Shown here piece by piece: positions 43,473 to 52,397 of a stretch of 64,000 nucleotides of DNA. Positions within the stretch are counted from its first letter, which is position 1. The number at the start of each line of letters is the position of its first letter. The stretch lies in the NCBI GenBank assembly GCA_900466605.1, contig UBMU01000047.1, positions 1 to 64,000 on the forward strand, in the 5' to 3' direction. The notes beneath the pieces are model-generated. The model had not been told where the DNA came from. It was given only the letters and a program-made list of their open reading frames with translations, and made no database searches. This DNA is from Hyphomicrobiales bacterium (GTDB lineage: Bacteria > Pseudomonadota > Alphaproteobacteria > Rhizobiales > Rhizobiaceae). The position numbers were made by a program, and so were the translations under genes.

Positions 43473-45092
43473 ATGTATCGCGCCATCAAGATTTTGCTTT
43501 TGACCCTATGCCTGGCATTGCCAGCCTTTGCGACTGCGCTGAAGGCGCAAGAAGATATTCACCCGCTTATCGATGCGCTTGGCGTCGGCGATTTCCCTGA
43601 GCGCGAGGCCGCGATCAAGGCACTGGTCGCCTCCAAGGACCCGCGTGTCGGCGAGATCCTGCAGCTCTTGAGCGCCGGCCAGCTTTACGTGAATTCCGAG
43701 ACCGGCGGCCCCGTGCTCGTGCAGGGCGGCACCGAGGACGAGCCGACTTATGCCGACCCGATTTCCGGCGAGGTCGTCTCCGACGTCGATCCTGACTACA
43801 TGTCCAAGGTCAAGATCAACAACTCGCTGCGCACGGTGATCACCACCGCCACCAGTCAGCTGACGCTCTTGAGCCCGGATCGCGGCGCGCGGCTTGCTGC
43901 AGCCCAAGGCCTGCTCAAGGATGCCGACCCGGCAAATCTCGATCTCCTCACCTCGGCGCTGGCTGAGGAAAAGGACGCTGAGGTCAAGAACGCGATGGAG
44001 GCGGCGCGCGCCGTGATGGTGCTGAAGAGCGATGTAAGCGCCGAAGAGAAGAGGGCTGCGATCGATACGGTTGCGGCGCGGGGCGGGCGCGATGCGCTGA
44101 CCATCCTGAATTCGGCGATGGCGACCGCGCCTGATGACCTGAAGGGTCCAATCCAGACCCATATCAATGCGATCAACCGCAGCCTGGCGCTTTGGGATGT
44201 CGGGCAGAACGTCTGGTACGGCCTGTCGCTCGGCTCGGTGCTGCTGCTCGCCGCCATCGGCCTTGCCATCACCTTCGGCGTCATGGGCGTCATCAACATG
44301 GCGCATGGCGAAATGGTGATGATCGGCGCCTACACGACCTATGTCGTGCAGGAGTACATCACCTCCGCATTCCCGGAACTCGGAAACTACTCGCTGGCCT
44401 TCTCCGTGCCGGCTGCCTTCCTCTTTACCGGTTTTGTCGGTCTTGTCATCGAGCGTGTGGTCATCCGCTATCTCTACGGTCGTCCGCTTGAAACGCTGCT
44501 TGCCACATGGGGCGTGTCGCTGATCCTGCAGCAGGCAGTGCGTACGATCTTCGGACCGACAAACCGTGAGGTGCGCAATCCGAGCTGGATGTCCGGCGCA
44601 TTCGATCTCGGCGGTCTCGCGATCACCTGGAACCGCCTCTGGATCATCGTCTTTTCGATCGTGGTGTTCTTTGCGCTGCTCGTTCTGCTGAAGCGGTCGG
44701 CATTCGGCCTGCAGATGCGTGCGGTCACGCAGAACCGCCGCATGGCCTCGTCGATGGGCATCCGCACCGGCTGGGTCGACGCGTTCACCTTCGCGCTCGG
44801 CTCTGGCATTGCCGGTATCGCGGGCGTCGCGCTCAGCCAGATCGACAACGTGTCGCCGAACCTCGGCCAGAGCTACATCATCGACAGCTTCATGGTCGTG
44901 GTCTTCGGTGGCGTTGGCAATCTCTGGGGCACGCTGGTTGGCGCCCTATCGCTCGGCGTCCTCAACAAGTTCCTCGAGCCCTTCGCCGGCGCCGTGCTTG
45001 GCAAGATCCTGGTGCTCGTCCTCATCATTCTGTTCATCCAGAAGCGTCCGCGTGGGCTCTTCGCACTCAAAGGAAGGGCGGTGGAAGCATGA
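43473..45092 (+). CDS. urtB: Urea ABC transporter permease UrtB
   Basis: The 539-residue permease has a signal-like N-terminus and a region of about 230 residues with HEAT-like helices (EREAAIKALVASKDPRVGEIL), as is usual for UrtB, before the LivH-like membrane domain (YGLSLGSVLLLAAIGLAITFG, INMAHGEMVMIGAYTTYVV). It forms the channel with UrtC. The stop overlaps the urtC start by ATGA. Confidence 0.95.
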   Translation: MYRAIKILLLTLCLALPAFATALKAQEDIHPLIDALGVGDFPEREAAIKALVASKDPRVGEILQLLSAGQLYVNSETGGPVLVQGGTEDEPTYADPISGEVVSDVDPDYMSKVKINNSLRTVITTATSQLTLLSPDRGARLAAAQGLLKDADPANLDLLTSALAEEKDAEVKNAMEAARAVMVLKSDVSAEEKRAAIDTVAARGGRDALTILNSAMATAPDDLKGPIQTHINAINRSLALWDVGQNVWYGLSLGSVLLLAAIGLAITFGVMGVINMAHGEMVMIGAYTTYVVQEYITSAFPELGNYSLAFSVPAAFLFTGFVGLVIERVVIRYLYGRPLETLLATWGVSLILQQAVRTIFGPTNREVRNPSWMSGAFDLGGLAITWNRLWIIVFSIVVFFALLVLLKRSAFGLQMRAVTQNRRMASSMGIRTGWVDAFTFALGSGIAGIAGVALSQIDNVSPNLGQSYIIDSFMVVVFGGVGNLWGTLVGALSLGVLNKFLEPFAGAVLGKILVLVLIILFIQKRPRGLFALKGRAVEA

Positions 45093-46252
45093 TTACGGCC
45101 TTCCTGCTCCGGTCTCTCGACCGCAAGATCATTGCTGCGATCGTCATTCTGCTCGCAGTTGCCGTGCTGGTGCCGGTGCTCAACCTGATGACCGCGCCGA
45201 CCAACCCGCTGCATATCCCGACCTACATCATGGCGCTCTTCGGCAAGTACCTGACTTATGCGCTGCTGGCGCTGGCACTCGATCTTGTCTGGGGCTTCTG
45301 CGGCATCCTTTCGCTCGGCCACGGCGCCTTCTTCGCGCTCGGTGGCTACGCGATGGGGATGTATCTGATGCGCCAGATCGGCTCGCGCGGCGTCTATGGC
45401 GACCCCATCCTGCCCGACTTCATGGTGTTCCTGAACTGGAAGGAACTGCCCTGGTTCTGGTGCGGCTTCGACAAGTTCTGGTTCGCGGCGCTGATGGTTC
45501 TGCTGGTGCCGGGACTGCTTGCTTTCGTGTTCGGCTGGTTCGCCTTCCGCTCGCGCGTTAATGGCGTCTACCTGTCGATCATCACACAGGCCATGACCTA
45601 TGCACTGCTGCTCGCCTTCTTCCGAAACGACATGGGCTTCGGCGGCAACAACGGCATGACCGACTTCAAGGAAATCCTCGGCTTCAGCGTGCAGGCTGAT
45701 GGCACACGTGCTGCGCTGTTTGCCGCGACTGCCATCTTCCTTGCAATGTCTCTGATGATCGCTTCGGCCATCGTCCGCTCGAAGTTCGGCAAGGTGCTGG
45801 TCGGCGTGCGCGACGCGGAGAGCCGTACGCGCTTCCTCGGCTACCGGGTGGAACACTTCAAGCTCTTCACCTTCGTTGTCTCCGCGATGATGGCGGGCAT
45901 TGCCGGTGCGCTTTACGTGCCGCAGGTCGGCATCATCAACCCAGGCGAATTTGCGCCGGCCAACTCGATCGAAGTCGTCATCTGGACGGCGGTCGGCGGA
46001 CGTTCGACGCTGATCGGGCCGATCATCGGCGCCATTCTGGTCAACGGCGGCAAGACGATCTTTACGGGCCTTTTCCCCGAGTTCTGGCTGTTTGCGCTGG
46101 GCGGTCTGTTCGTGCTCGTCACGCTGTTCCTGCCGAAGGGGATCGTCGGCACCATCGGCCAGTACCTTACGCGCCGCAAGCCGAGGACGGAGGCTACGCC
46201 GCTGGCCCTTCAGGAAAAGGGCGTCGATGCAAAAATCCAGCCGGCGGAGTGA
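45089..46252 (+). CDS. urtC: Urea ABC transporter permease UrtC
   Basis: The 387-residue LivM-type permease has LDLVWGFCGILSLGHGAFFA, SRVNGVYLSIITQAMTYALL and the loop VRDAESRTRFLGYRVEHFK. It pairs with UrtB. It starts inside the urtB stop and urtD follows six bases later. Confidence 0.95.
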   Translation: MITAFLLRSLDRKIIAAIVILLAVAVLVPVLNLMTAPTNPLHIPTYIMALFGKYLTYALLALALDLVWGFCGILSLGHGAFFALGGYAMGMYLMRQIGSRGVYGDPILPDFMVFLNWKELPWFWCGFDKFWFAALMVLLVPGLLAFVFGWFAFRSRVNGVYLSIITQAMTYALLLAFFRNDMGFGGNNGMTDFKEILGFSVQADGTRAALFAATAIFLAMSLMIASAIVRSKFGKVLVGVRDAESRTRFLGYRVEHFKLFTFVVSAMMAGIAGALYVPQVGIINPGEFAPANSIEVVIWTAVGGRSTLIGPIIGAILVNGGKTIFTGLFPEFWLFALGGLFVLVTLFLPKGIVGTIGQYLTRRKPRTEATPLALQEKGVDAKIQPAE

Positions 46253-46258
46253 GCGATC

Positions 46259-47014
46259 ATGATCCCTGACGTCAAACCAAACAGTGTTCTCTACCTCAAC
46301 AACGTCTCGGTTTCCTTCGACGGCTTCAAGGCGTTGAACTCGCTGTCGATCGTCATCGAGCCCGGCGAACTTCGGGCCATCATCGGGCCCAACGGCGCAG
46401 GCAAGACAACGATGATGGACATCATCACCGGCAAGACGCGACCGGATGAAGGTGAGGTGTTCTTCAACGGGCAGACCGATCTCACCAAACTCGATGAGGC
46501 CGACATCGCGCAGCTCGGGATCGGCCGCAAGTTCCAGAAGCCGACGGTCTTCGAAAGCCACACGGTATGGGACAACCTGGAACTCGCCTTGAACCGCAAG
46601 CGCGATGTCTTCGCGACGCTGTTCTACCGGCTCTCCGCCGAAGACAAGGCCCGTATCGAGGAGATCCTTGAGACGGTGCGCCTGACGCATCGGCGCGACG
46701 AACTCGCCGCCAACCTGTCGCATGGGCAGAAGCAGTGGCTGGAGATCGGCATGCTTCTGGCACAAGAGCCGAAGCTGCTGCTGGTCGATGAGCCGGTCGC
46801 CGGCATGACGGATGCCGAAACCGCGGAGACGGCGATCCTGCTCAAGGAGATCGCAAAGACTCGCTCGGTCGTCGTCGTGGAGCACGACATGGGCTTCATC
46901 CGCGATCTGGGCGTCAAGGTGACCTGCCTTGCCGAAGGTTCGGTGCTGGCCGAGGGATCGATCGATTTCGTGAGCTCCGATCCGAAGGTGATCGAAAACT
47001 ATCTGGGGCGCTGA
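46259..47014 (+). CDS. urtD: Urea ABC transporter ATPase UrtD
   Basis: The 251-residue LivG-type ATPase has Walker A GPNGAGKTT, LGIGRKFQKPTVFESHTVWDN, signature LSHGQKQWLEIG and Walker B LLLVDEPVAGMT. The FQKPTVFE stretch is typical of UrtD. It overlaps none of its neighbours; urtE begins one base after its stop. Confidence 0.95.
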   Translation: MIPDVKPNSVLYLNNVSVSFDGFKALNSLSIVIEPGELRAIIGPNGAGKTTMMDIITGKTRPDEGEVFFNGQTDLTKLDEADIAQLGIGRKFQKPTVFESHTVWDNLELALNRKRDVFATLFYRLSAEDKARIEEILETVRLTHRRDELAANLSHGQKQWLEIGMLLAQEPKLLLVDEPVAGMTDAETAETAILLKEIAKTRSVVVVEHDMGFIRDLGVKVTCLAEGSVLAEGSIDFVSSDPKVIENYLGR

Positions 47015-47015
47015 G

Positions 47016-47711
47016 ATGCTGACAGTCGAAAATGCAAACCTTCACTATGGCGCCGCCCAAGCGCTGCGAGGCATTTCTATCAAAGCGGAAATGGGCAAGA
47101 TCACTTGCGTGCTGGGGCGTAACGGCGTGGGCAAGAGCTCTCTTCTCCGCGCCGTTACCGGCCAGCATCCCCTGTCATCAGGAACGGTGACATTCAACGA
47201 CGCCAGGCTCAACGGCCTGCCGCCCTATGCGCGCGCCAAACAAGGAATCGGTTACGTGCCGCAGGGGCGCGAGATCTTCCCCCTGCTGACGGTAAAGGAA
47301 AATCTCGAGACCGGTTTCGCGCCGCTTTCACGGCGGGATAAGACTATCCCAGACGATATCTTCAGCCTGTTTCCTGTGCTGCAGACCATGCTCGGGCGTC
47401 GCGGCGGCGACCTTTCCGGCGGACAACAGCAGCAGCTGGCGATCGGTCGGGCGATGGTGACGCGGCCGAAAGTCCTGGTGCTCGACGAGCCGACCGAAGG
47501 CATCCAGCCGTCGATCATCAAGGATATCGGCCGAGCGATCCGCTACCTTCGCGATTCGACCGGGATGGCGATCCTGCTGGTCGAGCAGTATCTCGATTTC
47601 TGCCGCGAGCTTGCCGACTACGTCTACATCATGGATCGCGGCGAGATCGTTCACGAGGGACTGGCGGAGACGCTGGATACCCCGGAAGCGCGCCGCCACC
47701 TGACCGTCTGA
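47016..47711 (+). CDS. urtE: Urea ABC transporter ATPase UrtE
   Basis: The 231-residue LivF-type ATPase has Walker A GRNGVGKSS, YVPQGREIFPLLTVKENLETG, signature LSGGQQQQLAIGRAM and Walker B VLVLDEPTEGIQPS, with the EGIQPS tail seen in UrtE proteins. It is the last urt gene. A sigma-54 promoter for the urease genes follows about 95 bases later. Confidence 0.95.
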   Translation: MLTVENANLHYGAAQALRGISIKAEMGKITCVLGRNGVGKSSLLRAVTGQHPLSSGTVTFNDARLNGLPPYARAKQGIGYVPQGREIFPLLTVKENLETGFAPLSRRDKTIPDDIFSLFPVLQTMLGRRGGDLSGGQQQQLAIGRAMVTRPKVLVLDEPTEGIQPSIIKDIGRAIRYLRDSTGMAILLVEQYLDFCRELADYVYIMDRGEIVHEGLAETLDTPEARRHLTV

Positions 47712-47804
47712 TCCTGTGGCTATCTGTTGAGCAGATGCTGCTTTCCTCGGCACTCTCTGAGGAGTGTTGATGCCGCAGGTCCGATGGCAGTGAGCGTGTC
47801 GGCG

Positions 47805-47820
47805 CGGCACGGGAATTGCT
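47805..47820 (+). promoter_or_regulatory. Sigma-54 promoter upstream of ureD
   Basis: CGGCACG at 47805-47811, then GGAA, then TTGCT at 47816-47820. This matches the RpoN consensus TGGCACG-N4-TTGC in every position except the first base, with the required GG-N10-GC spacing (GG 47806-47807, GC 47818-47819). Transcription should start near 47830, about 60 bases before ureD. It implies an enhancer-binding activator, most likely NtrC, but I see no clear NtrC site. Confidence 0.7.
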
Positions 47821-47892
47821 TGCTTTCTGCAAGTCAGTGACTTCAATGAAAACGGCCGGGGGTCAACCGGCGGTGCATTGGGAAGGGATGGA

Positions 47893-48714
47893 ATGACGAA
47901 CGCGGCAGCAGCCACGAGACCGCAGAGAGCCGAGGGGCGCGGGCATCTGGCTGCGAAGACGCTCGACCGGCGCACGCGCCTGCAGGAGCTCTATCAGGAG
48001 GGGGCGGCCAAGATCCGCCTTCCGGATACTTTCGATTCCTCGATGGAAGCCGTCATCATCAATACGGCAGGCGGCCTCACCGGCGGCGACCGGATGAACT
48101 GGAGCGTTGCGGCTGGTCCCGGCACTCGCATCGACGTCACCACGCAGGCCTGCGAGAAGATCTACAAGGCATCGGCAGGAACGGCCGAGGTCAACACCAG
48201 CATCACCGTCGGTGCAAACGCCCGGGTGGACTGGCTGCCGCAGGAAACCATACTGTTCGACCGCTCGTCGCTGTTTCGCAGGCTTGATGTCGATATTGCC
48301 GACGACGCCGAATTCCTGGCCGTCGAGGCCATCCTGCTTGGCCGCAAGGCGATGGGGGAGTCTGTCGAGGCGGGGCTTTTCCGGGATCGCTGGCGCATCC
48401 GCAAGAACGGCAGGCTCTGCCACGCTGAGGACCTGCAACTGCAGGGCAATGTCGCTTCGCTTGCCGGCGGCGATGCCGTGCTGTCAGGCAAGGTCGCGTT
48501 CGCGACGCTGCTCTATGTCGGGCCGCGAGCCGAGGCCTACCTCGGCGCAGTGCGCCCACTACTTGAGGGCCATATGGGCGGCGCCAGCAGCTGGGCCGGC
48601 AAGCTCGTGGTGCGCCTTTCGGCGTCCGATGGCTTTGCGCTCAGAAAAATTCTTATCCCGATCATTTCGACCTTGCGCAATGGAGCGCCGGTACCGAAAG
48701 TCTGGAATCTCTAG
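47893..48714 (+). CDS. ureD: Urease accessory protein UreD
   Basis: The 273-residue protein has the UreD sequences NTAGGLTGGDRM, TQACEKIYK and WLPQETILFDRS. UreD binds apo-urease and, with UreF and UreG, channels nickel into the active site. The ATG at 47893 follows GGAAGGGATGG. It begins the urease operon, as in other rhizobia, with ureA next. Confidence 0.95.
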   Translation: MTNAAAATRPQRAEGRGHLAAKTLDRRTRLQELYQEGAAKIRLPDTFDSSMEAVIINTAGGLTGGDRMNWSVAAGPGTRIDVTTQACEKIYKASAGTAEVNTSITVGANARVDWLPQETILFDRSSLFRRLDVDIADDAEFLAVEAILLGRKAMGESVEAGLFRDRWRIRKNGRLCHAEDLQLQGNVASLAGGDAVLSGKVAFATLLYVGPRAEAYLGAVRPLLEGHMGGASSWAGKLVVRLSASDGFALRKILIPIISTLRNGAPVPKVWNL

Positions 48715-48734
48715 TTCAAGCAGATGGATGCACG

Positions 48735-49037
48735 ATGAACCTCACACCGAGAGAAAAAGACAAGCTGTTGATTTCGATGGCGGCGATGGTCGCGCGGCGG
48801 CGGCTGGAACGGGGCGTCAAGCTCAACCATCCCGAAGCGATCGCGTTGATCACCGACTTCGTCCTCGAAGGCGCACGTGACGGTCGCCCGGTCGCGGAGC
48901 TGATGGAAGCTGGCGCTCATGTCATCGGCCGCCACCAGGTCATGGAAGGCATCGCCGAGATGATCCATGACGTGCAGGTCGAAGCGACGTTCCCGGATGG
49001 AACGAAGCTAGTGACTGTGCACGAACCGATCCGCTGA
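48735..49037 (+). CDS. ureA: Urease gamma subunit
   Basis: The 100-residue subunit has the complete gamma-chain sequence MNLTPREKDKLLISMAAMVA, LNHPEAIALITDFVLEGARD and FPDGTKLVTVHEPIR. It is a structural part of the UreABC trimer. The length is normal and the start is ATG at 48735. Confidence 0.97.
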   Translation: MNLTPREKDKLLISMAAMVARRRLERGVKLNHPEAIALITDFVLEGARDGRPVAELMEAGAHVIGRHQVMEGIAEMIHDVQVEATFPDGTKLVTVHEPIR

Positions 49038-49044
49038 GGTTGCC

Positions 49045-49299
49045 ATGCTGGAGCTGCGCCCCAATTGCGAATGCTGCGATAAGGATCTACCGCCCGACAG
49101 TTCCGAGGCGATGATCTGCACCTTCGAATGCACGTTCTGCGCCGATTGTGTCGCGGATGTCCTCGGTGGCGTCTGCCCGAATTGCGGCGGCGAGCTCGTG
49201 CGGCGCCCGGTGCGTCCCGCTGCCAAGCTTGCCAAATACCCCGCGTCGACAAAGCGCGTTCTGAAGGCCGAGGGCTGCGCGCCCATCAAGGCCGCGTGA
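49045..49299 (+). CDS. DUF1272-family Cys-rich protein
   Basis: The 84-residue protein has a zinc-ribbon-like set of cysteines: NCECCDKDLPP, MICTFECTFCADC and VCPNCGGELVRRP. This matches DUF1272, found near urease and other genes but with no known function to me. It sits between ureA and ureB, seven bases after ureA and ten before ureB, so it is in the operon. A metal-binding role is suggested by the cysteines only. Confidence 0.85.
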   Translation: MLELRPNCECCDKDLPPDSSEAMICTFECTFCADCVADVLGGVCPNCGGELVRRPVRPAAKLAKYPASTKRVLKAEGCAPIKAA

Positions 49300-49309
49300 G
49301 GAGAGGACC

Positions 49310-49615
49310 ATGATCCCTGGAGAAATCATTGCCGCCAGCGGCGACATCGAGCTGAACGTCGGTGCGCCGACGATAACGCTCGAGGTCTCGAACACCGGCG
49401 ATCGCCCGGTGCAGGTCGGCAGCCATTATCATTTTGCGGAAACGAATGCCGGCCTCTCATTCGATCGGGAGAAGGCGCACGGTATGCGGCTCGATATCCC
49501 GGCAGGCACGGCCGTACGTTTCGAGCCAGGCCAGACGCGTTCGGTGACGCTCATCCCGCTCTCCGGCAAGCGCGAAGTCTACGGTTTCCGTCAGCTCGTC
49601 ATGGGCAAGCTTTAG
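49310..49615 (+). CDS. ureB: Urease beta subunit
   Basis: The 101-residue subunit has IPGEIIAASGDIELN, VGSHYHFAETNAGLSFDRE and the terminal VYGFRQLVMGKL. It is of normal length for a separate beta chain. The DUF1272 gene separates it from ureA. Confidence 0.97.
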   Translation: MIPGEIIAASGDIELNVGAPTITLEVSNTGDRPVQVGSHYHFAETNAGLSFDREKAHGMRLDIPAGTAVRFEPGQTRSVTLIPLSGKREVYGFRQLVMGKL

Positions 49616-49630
49616 GTGATCGGGGAGGAG

Positions 49631-50044
49631 ATGATGCGCGCGAGCTTGTATCTGCTGGCGGCTGGCGTTGCCACGTTCATCGCCTTTGGCGCCAGTGCGG
49701 AAGATCTGGACTGCAACAATCCCGTCACGCAGACCGACATGACGGCTTGCGAACAGGAGCGTCAGGAAACCGCCGACAAGGCACTGAACGTTCAATACAA
49801 GATCACCCGTGCGGCTCTTGCCGCGCTTGACGATGATCTCGACGACGACATGCGCGGCGCCGAGGATGCGTTGGTGAAAGCGCAGCGTGCCTGGGTGAAT
49901 TTCCGCGATGCGGAGTGCGAGGCGGCCGGCTTCCAGGCCCGCGGCGGCACGATGGAACCGATGCTGGTTGCCGGCTGCATTGCCGAGCTGACGGACGAGC
50001 GCACCAAGCAGCTCAAGGAACTTGCAGAAACGATGGGCAACTGA
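49631..50044 (+). CDS. LprI/DUF1311-like exported protein
   Basis: The 137-residue protein has a signal peptide (LYLLAAGVATFIAFGASA) and the LprI-type pattern LDCNNPVTQTDMTACEQER, AQRAWVNFRDAECEA and MLVAGCIAELTDERTKQL, with four conserved Cys expected to form disulfides. LprI of Mycobacterium inhibits lysozyme; in rhizobia the role is unknown. It lies between ureB and ureC in the urease operon. ATG 49631 or 49634 follows GGGGAGGAG. Confidence 0.85.
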   Translation: MMRASLYLLAAGVATFIAFGASAEDLDCNNPVTQTDMTACEQERQETADKALNVQYKITRAALAALDDDLDDDMRGAEDALVKAQRAWVNFRDAECEAAGFQARGGTMEPMLVAGCIAELTDERTKQLKELAETMGN

Positions 50045-50060
50045 CGTGGCAGGCAGGATC

Positions 50061-50684
50061 ATGATCGTCGGCAACGGAGAGATCGGCGCGAATGCTGCGG
50101 CCGCTGTGGCGGATGCGTCGTTCGTGATCCGCTTCAACGAATGCCGGTCCTATGATGCGAGCCCGGGCCGCACCGACGTCGTCGCCGTCTGCAACACCGG
50201 GCGACCGGCCAGGGCGATGCTGTCTTCGGAGAGCTGGCGGGAACATCCTGCCGTCCGAGACGCCGCGGCGATCTGGAGCGTACGCGATCCGCAAAAGTTC
50301 GCGGAACTGCGTGCACCGCTTGCCGTCTCGCATCCTGAGCTGGATGACTTTTGCGACGACTATACGAGTCAATTCAATGCCTTCTGTGCGGATGTTGGCA
50401 AGGCGCATGTGGTCGTTGACAAACTGATTCATGAAGCGGTGGACGAGGTGCTCGCGACTTACCATCCTGAGCCCTACGTCGTGCCGAGCAGCGGCATGAT
50501 CGTGATCGCTCACGTGATGAACAGCTTTCCCGAAGCGGCCATCGATCTCGCGGGTTTCGGTCACGCGGGATGGGAATGGCATCCCTTCGCTGCCGAGAGG
50601 CAGCTTGTAGATAGTTACGTCGCCGAAGGCCGCGTTACGCGGTTGCCGGCGAGCGCGTCCCTTTCTTCCTCCCAAGGAGCCTGA
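50061..50684 (+). CDS. Urease-operon protein resembling GT29-type glycosyltransferases
   Basis: The protein of about 207 residues is three bases before ureC. It begins MIVGNGEIGANAAAAVADAS followed by FVIRFNECRSYD and TDVVAVCNTG, and later has YVVPSSGMIVIAHVMNSFPE and LAGFGHAGWEWHPFAAE. The pattern V-G-N-G near the start, then IRFN, then a late S-G/H-x pattern recalls the sialyl motifs of GT29 transferases. It is shorter than eukaryotic members and has no transmembrane anchor, so I treat the similarity as possible, not shown. Similar genes occur in rhizobial urease clusters. GTG at 50046 is an alternative start. Confidence 0.6.
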   Translation: MIVGNGEIGANAAAAVADASFVIRFNECRSYDASPGRTDVVAVCNTGRPARAMLSSESWREHPAVRDAAAIWSVRDPQKFAELRAPLAVSHPELDDFCDDYTSQFNAFCADVGKAHVVVDKLIHEAVDEVLATYHPEPYVVPSSGMIVIAHVMNSFPEAAIDLAGFGHAGWEWHPFAAERQLVDSYVAEGRVTRLPASASLSSSQGA

Positions 50685-50687
50685 CAT

Positions 50688-52397
50688 ATGCCTTACAAGA
50701 TTTCCCGCGCCGCCTATGCTGGCATGTTTGGCCCGACCACGGGCGACAAGGTGCGCCTGGCCGATACGGAGCTCTTCATCGAGATCGAGAAGGACTTTAC
50801 GACCTACGGCGAAGAGGTGAAATTTGGCGGTGGCAAGGTGATCCGCGACGGCATGGGGCAGAGCCAGGCGACGCGCGCGCAAGGTGCCGTCGATACCGTC
50901 ATCACCAATGTTGTCATCATCGACCACACCGGTATCGTGAAAGCCGATATCGGGCTCAGGAACGGCCGCATCGCGGCGATTGGCAAGGCTGGCAATCCGG
51001 ACACTCAGCCGGGTGTCAACATCATTGTCGGTCCATCGACCGAGGCGATTGCGGGCGAGGGCAAAATCGTTACCGCCGGCGGGATGGATGCGCATATCCA
51101 TTATATTTGCCCGCAGCAGATCGAAGAAGCGCTGATGAGCGGCATTACGTGCATGCTTGGCGGGGGCTCCGGCCCGGCACATGGCACGCTCGCCACGACG
51201 TGCACCGGCGCCTGGCATATCGAGCGGATGATCGAGAGCTTCGACGGCTTCCCGATGAACCTCGCGCTCGCAGGCAAGGGTAATGCCTCGCTGCCCGCCG
51301 CGCTTGAGGAGATGGTGCTTGCCGGCGCGTCTTCGCTGAAGCTGCACGAGGACTGGGGCACGACGCCGGCTGCGATCGATTGCTGCCTGTCGGTTGCCGA
51401 CGAATACGACATCCAGGTGATGATCCACACCGACACTCTGAATGAAAGCGGCTTTGTCGAGGATACCATCGGCGCGCTCAAGGGCCGTACCATTCACGCC
51501 TTCCACACCGAGGGGGCCGGCGGTGGCCATGCGCCTGATATTATCAAAATCTGCGGCCAGTCGAACGTCATTCCGTCGTCGACCAATCCGACGCGGCCGT
51601 ACACGGTCAATACGATCGCCGAGCATCTCGACATGCTGATGGTCTGCCATCACCTGTCGTCGTCGATTCCCGAGGATATCGCGTTTGCGGAAAGCCGCAT
51701 CCGCAAGGAGACGATCGCCGCAGAAGACATCCTGCATGATATCGGCGCCTTCTCGATCATTTCGTCCGACAGTCAAGCCATGGGCCGCGTCGGTGAAGTC
51801 GCGATCCGTACCTGGCAGACGGCGGACAAGATGAAGCGACAGCGCGGCCGTTTGAAGGAAGAAAAGGGCGAGAACGACAACTTCCGTGTCCGCCGGTACA
51901 TCGCGAAATATACTATCAATCCGGCGATCGCGCAGGGCCTTAGCCATGAAATCGGTTCGATCGAGGTCGGAAAACGCGCCGACCTCGTTCTGTGGAACCC
52001 GGCCTTTTTCGGCGTGAAGCCCGAGATGGTGTTGCTTGGCGGTTCGATCGCTGCTGCGCCAATGGGGGATCCGAATGCCTCGATCCCGACCCCGCAGCCG
52101 ATGCACTACCGGCCGATGTTCGCGGCCTATGGCAAGCTGCGCACCAGTTCGTCGGTTACCTTCGTCAGCCAAGCCTCTCTCGATGCCGGCCTAATGGGCA
52201 GGCTCGGGGTTGCAAAGGATCTGGTCGCTGTGAAGAATACCCGTGGCGGCATCTCCAAGGCGTCGATGATCCACAACAGTCTCACGCCACATATCGAAGT
52301 CGATCCCGAGACCTATGAAGTGCGTGCCGATGGGGAGCTCCTGACCTGCGAACCTGCGACAGTGCTGCCAATGGCGCAGCGGTATTTCCTGTTCTAA
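50688..52397 (+). CDS. ureC: Urease alpha subunit (catalytic)
   Basis: The 569-residue catalytic subunit holds the two-nickel site: HIHYICPQQ (His136, His138), carbamylated Lys219 in SLKLHEDWG, HTDTLNESGF, HAFHTEGAGGGHAPD, the flap MVCHHLSSSIPEDI and the Asp in ISSDSQAMGRVG. All ligands are present, so the enzyme should be active once nickel is inserted. It hydrolyses urea to ammonia and carbamate. It ends at a strong hairpin. Confidence 0.98.
   Translation: MPYKISRAAYAGMFGPTTGDKVRLADTELFIEIEKDFTTYGEEVKFGGGKVIRDGMGQSQATRAQGAVDTVITNVVIIDHTGIVKADIGLRNGRIAAIGKAGNPDTQPGVNIIVGPSTEAIAGEGKIVTAGGMDAHIHYICPQQIEEALMSGITCMLGGGSGPAHGTLATTCTGAWHIERMIESFDGFPMNLALAGKGNASLPAALEEMVLAGASSLKLHEDWGTTPAAIDCCLSVADEYDIQVMIHTDTLNESGFVEDTIGALKGRTIHAFHTEGAGGGHAPDIIKICGQSNVIPSSTNPTRPYTVNTIAEHLDMLMVCHHLSSSIPEDIAFAESRIRKETIAAEDILHDIGAFSIISSDSQAMGRVGEVAIRTWQTADKMKRQRGRLKEEKGENDNFRVRRYIAKYTINPAIAQGLSHEIGSIEVGKRADLVLWNPAFFGVKPEMVLLGGSIAAAPMGDPNASIPTPQPMHYRPMFAAYGKLRTSSSVTFVSQASLDAGLMGRLGVAKDLVAVKNTRGGISKASMIHNSLTPHIEVDPETYEVRADGELLTCEPATVLPMAQRYFLF

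Noticed and set aside
44873..46885. A 670-codon open frame on the minus strand, antisense to urtB, urtC and urtD
   Set aside because: It lies opposite three clear genes, has biased composition (many Asp, Arg, His and Glu) and no recognisable domain. Long antisense frames are common in GC-rich genomes.
47750..47767. A dyad GCACTC...GAGTGT upstream of the sigma-54 promoter as an NtrC site
   Set aside because: The spacing between the half-sites is 10 bases, whereas the NtrC consensus GCAC-N7-GTGC needs seven, so it is not a good match.
50013..52172. A 719-codon minus-strand frame over ureC and the preceding gene
   Set aside because: ureC is complete on the plus strand with all nickel ligands. 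The antisense frame has no motif.
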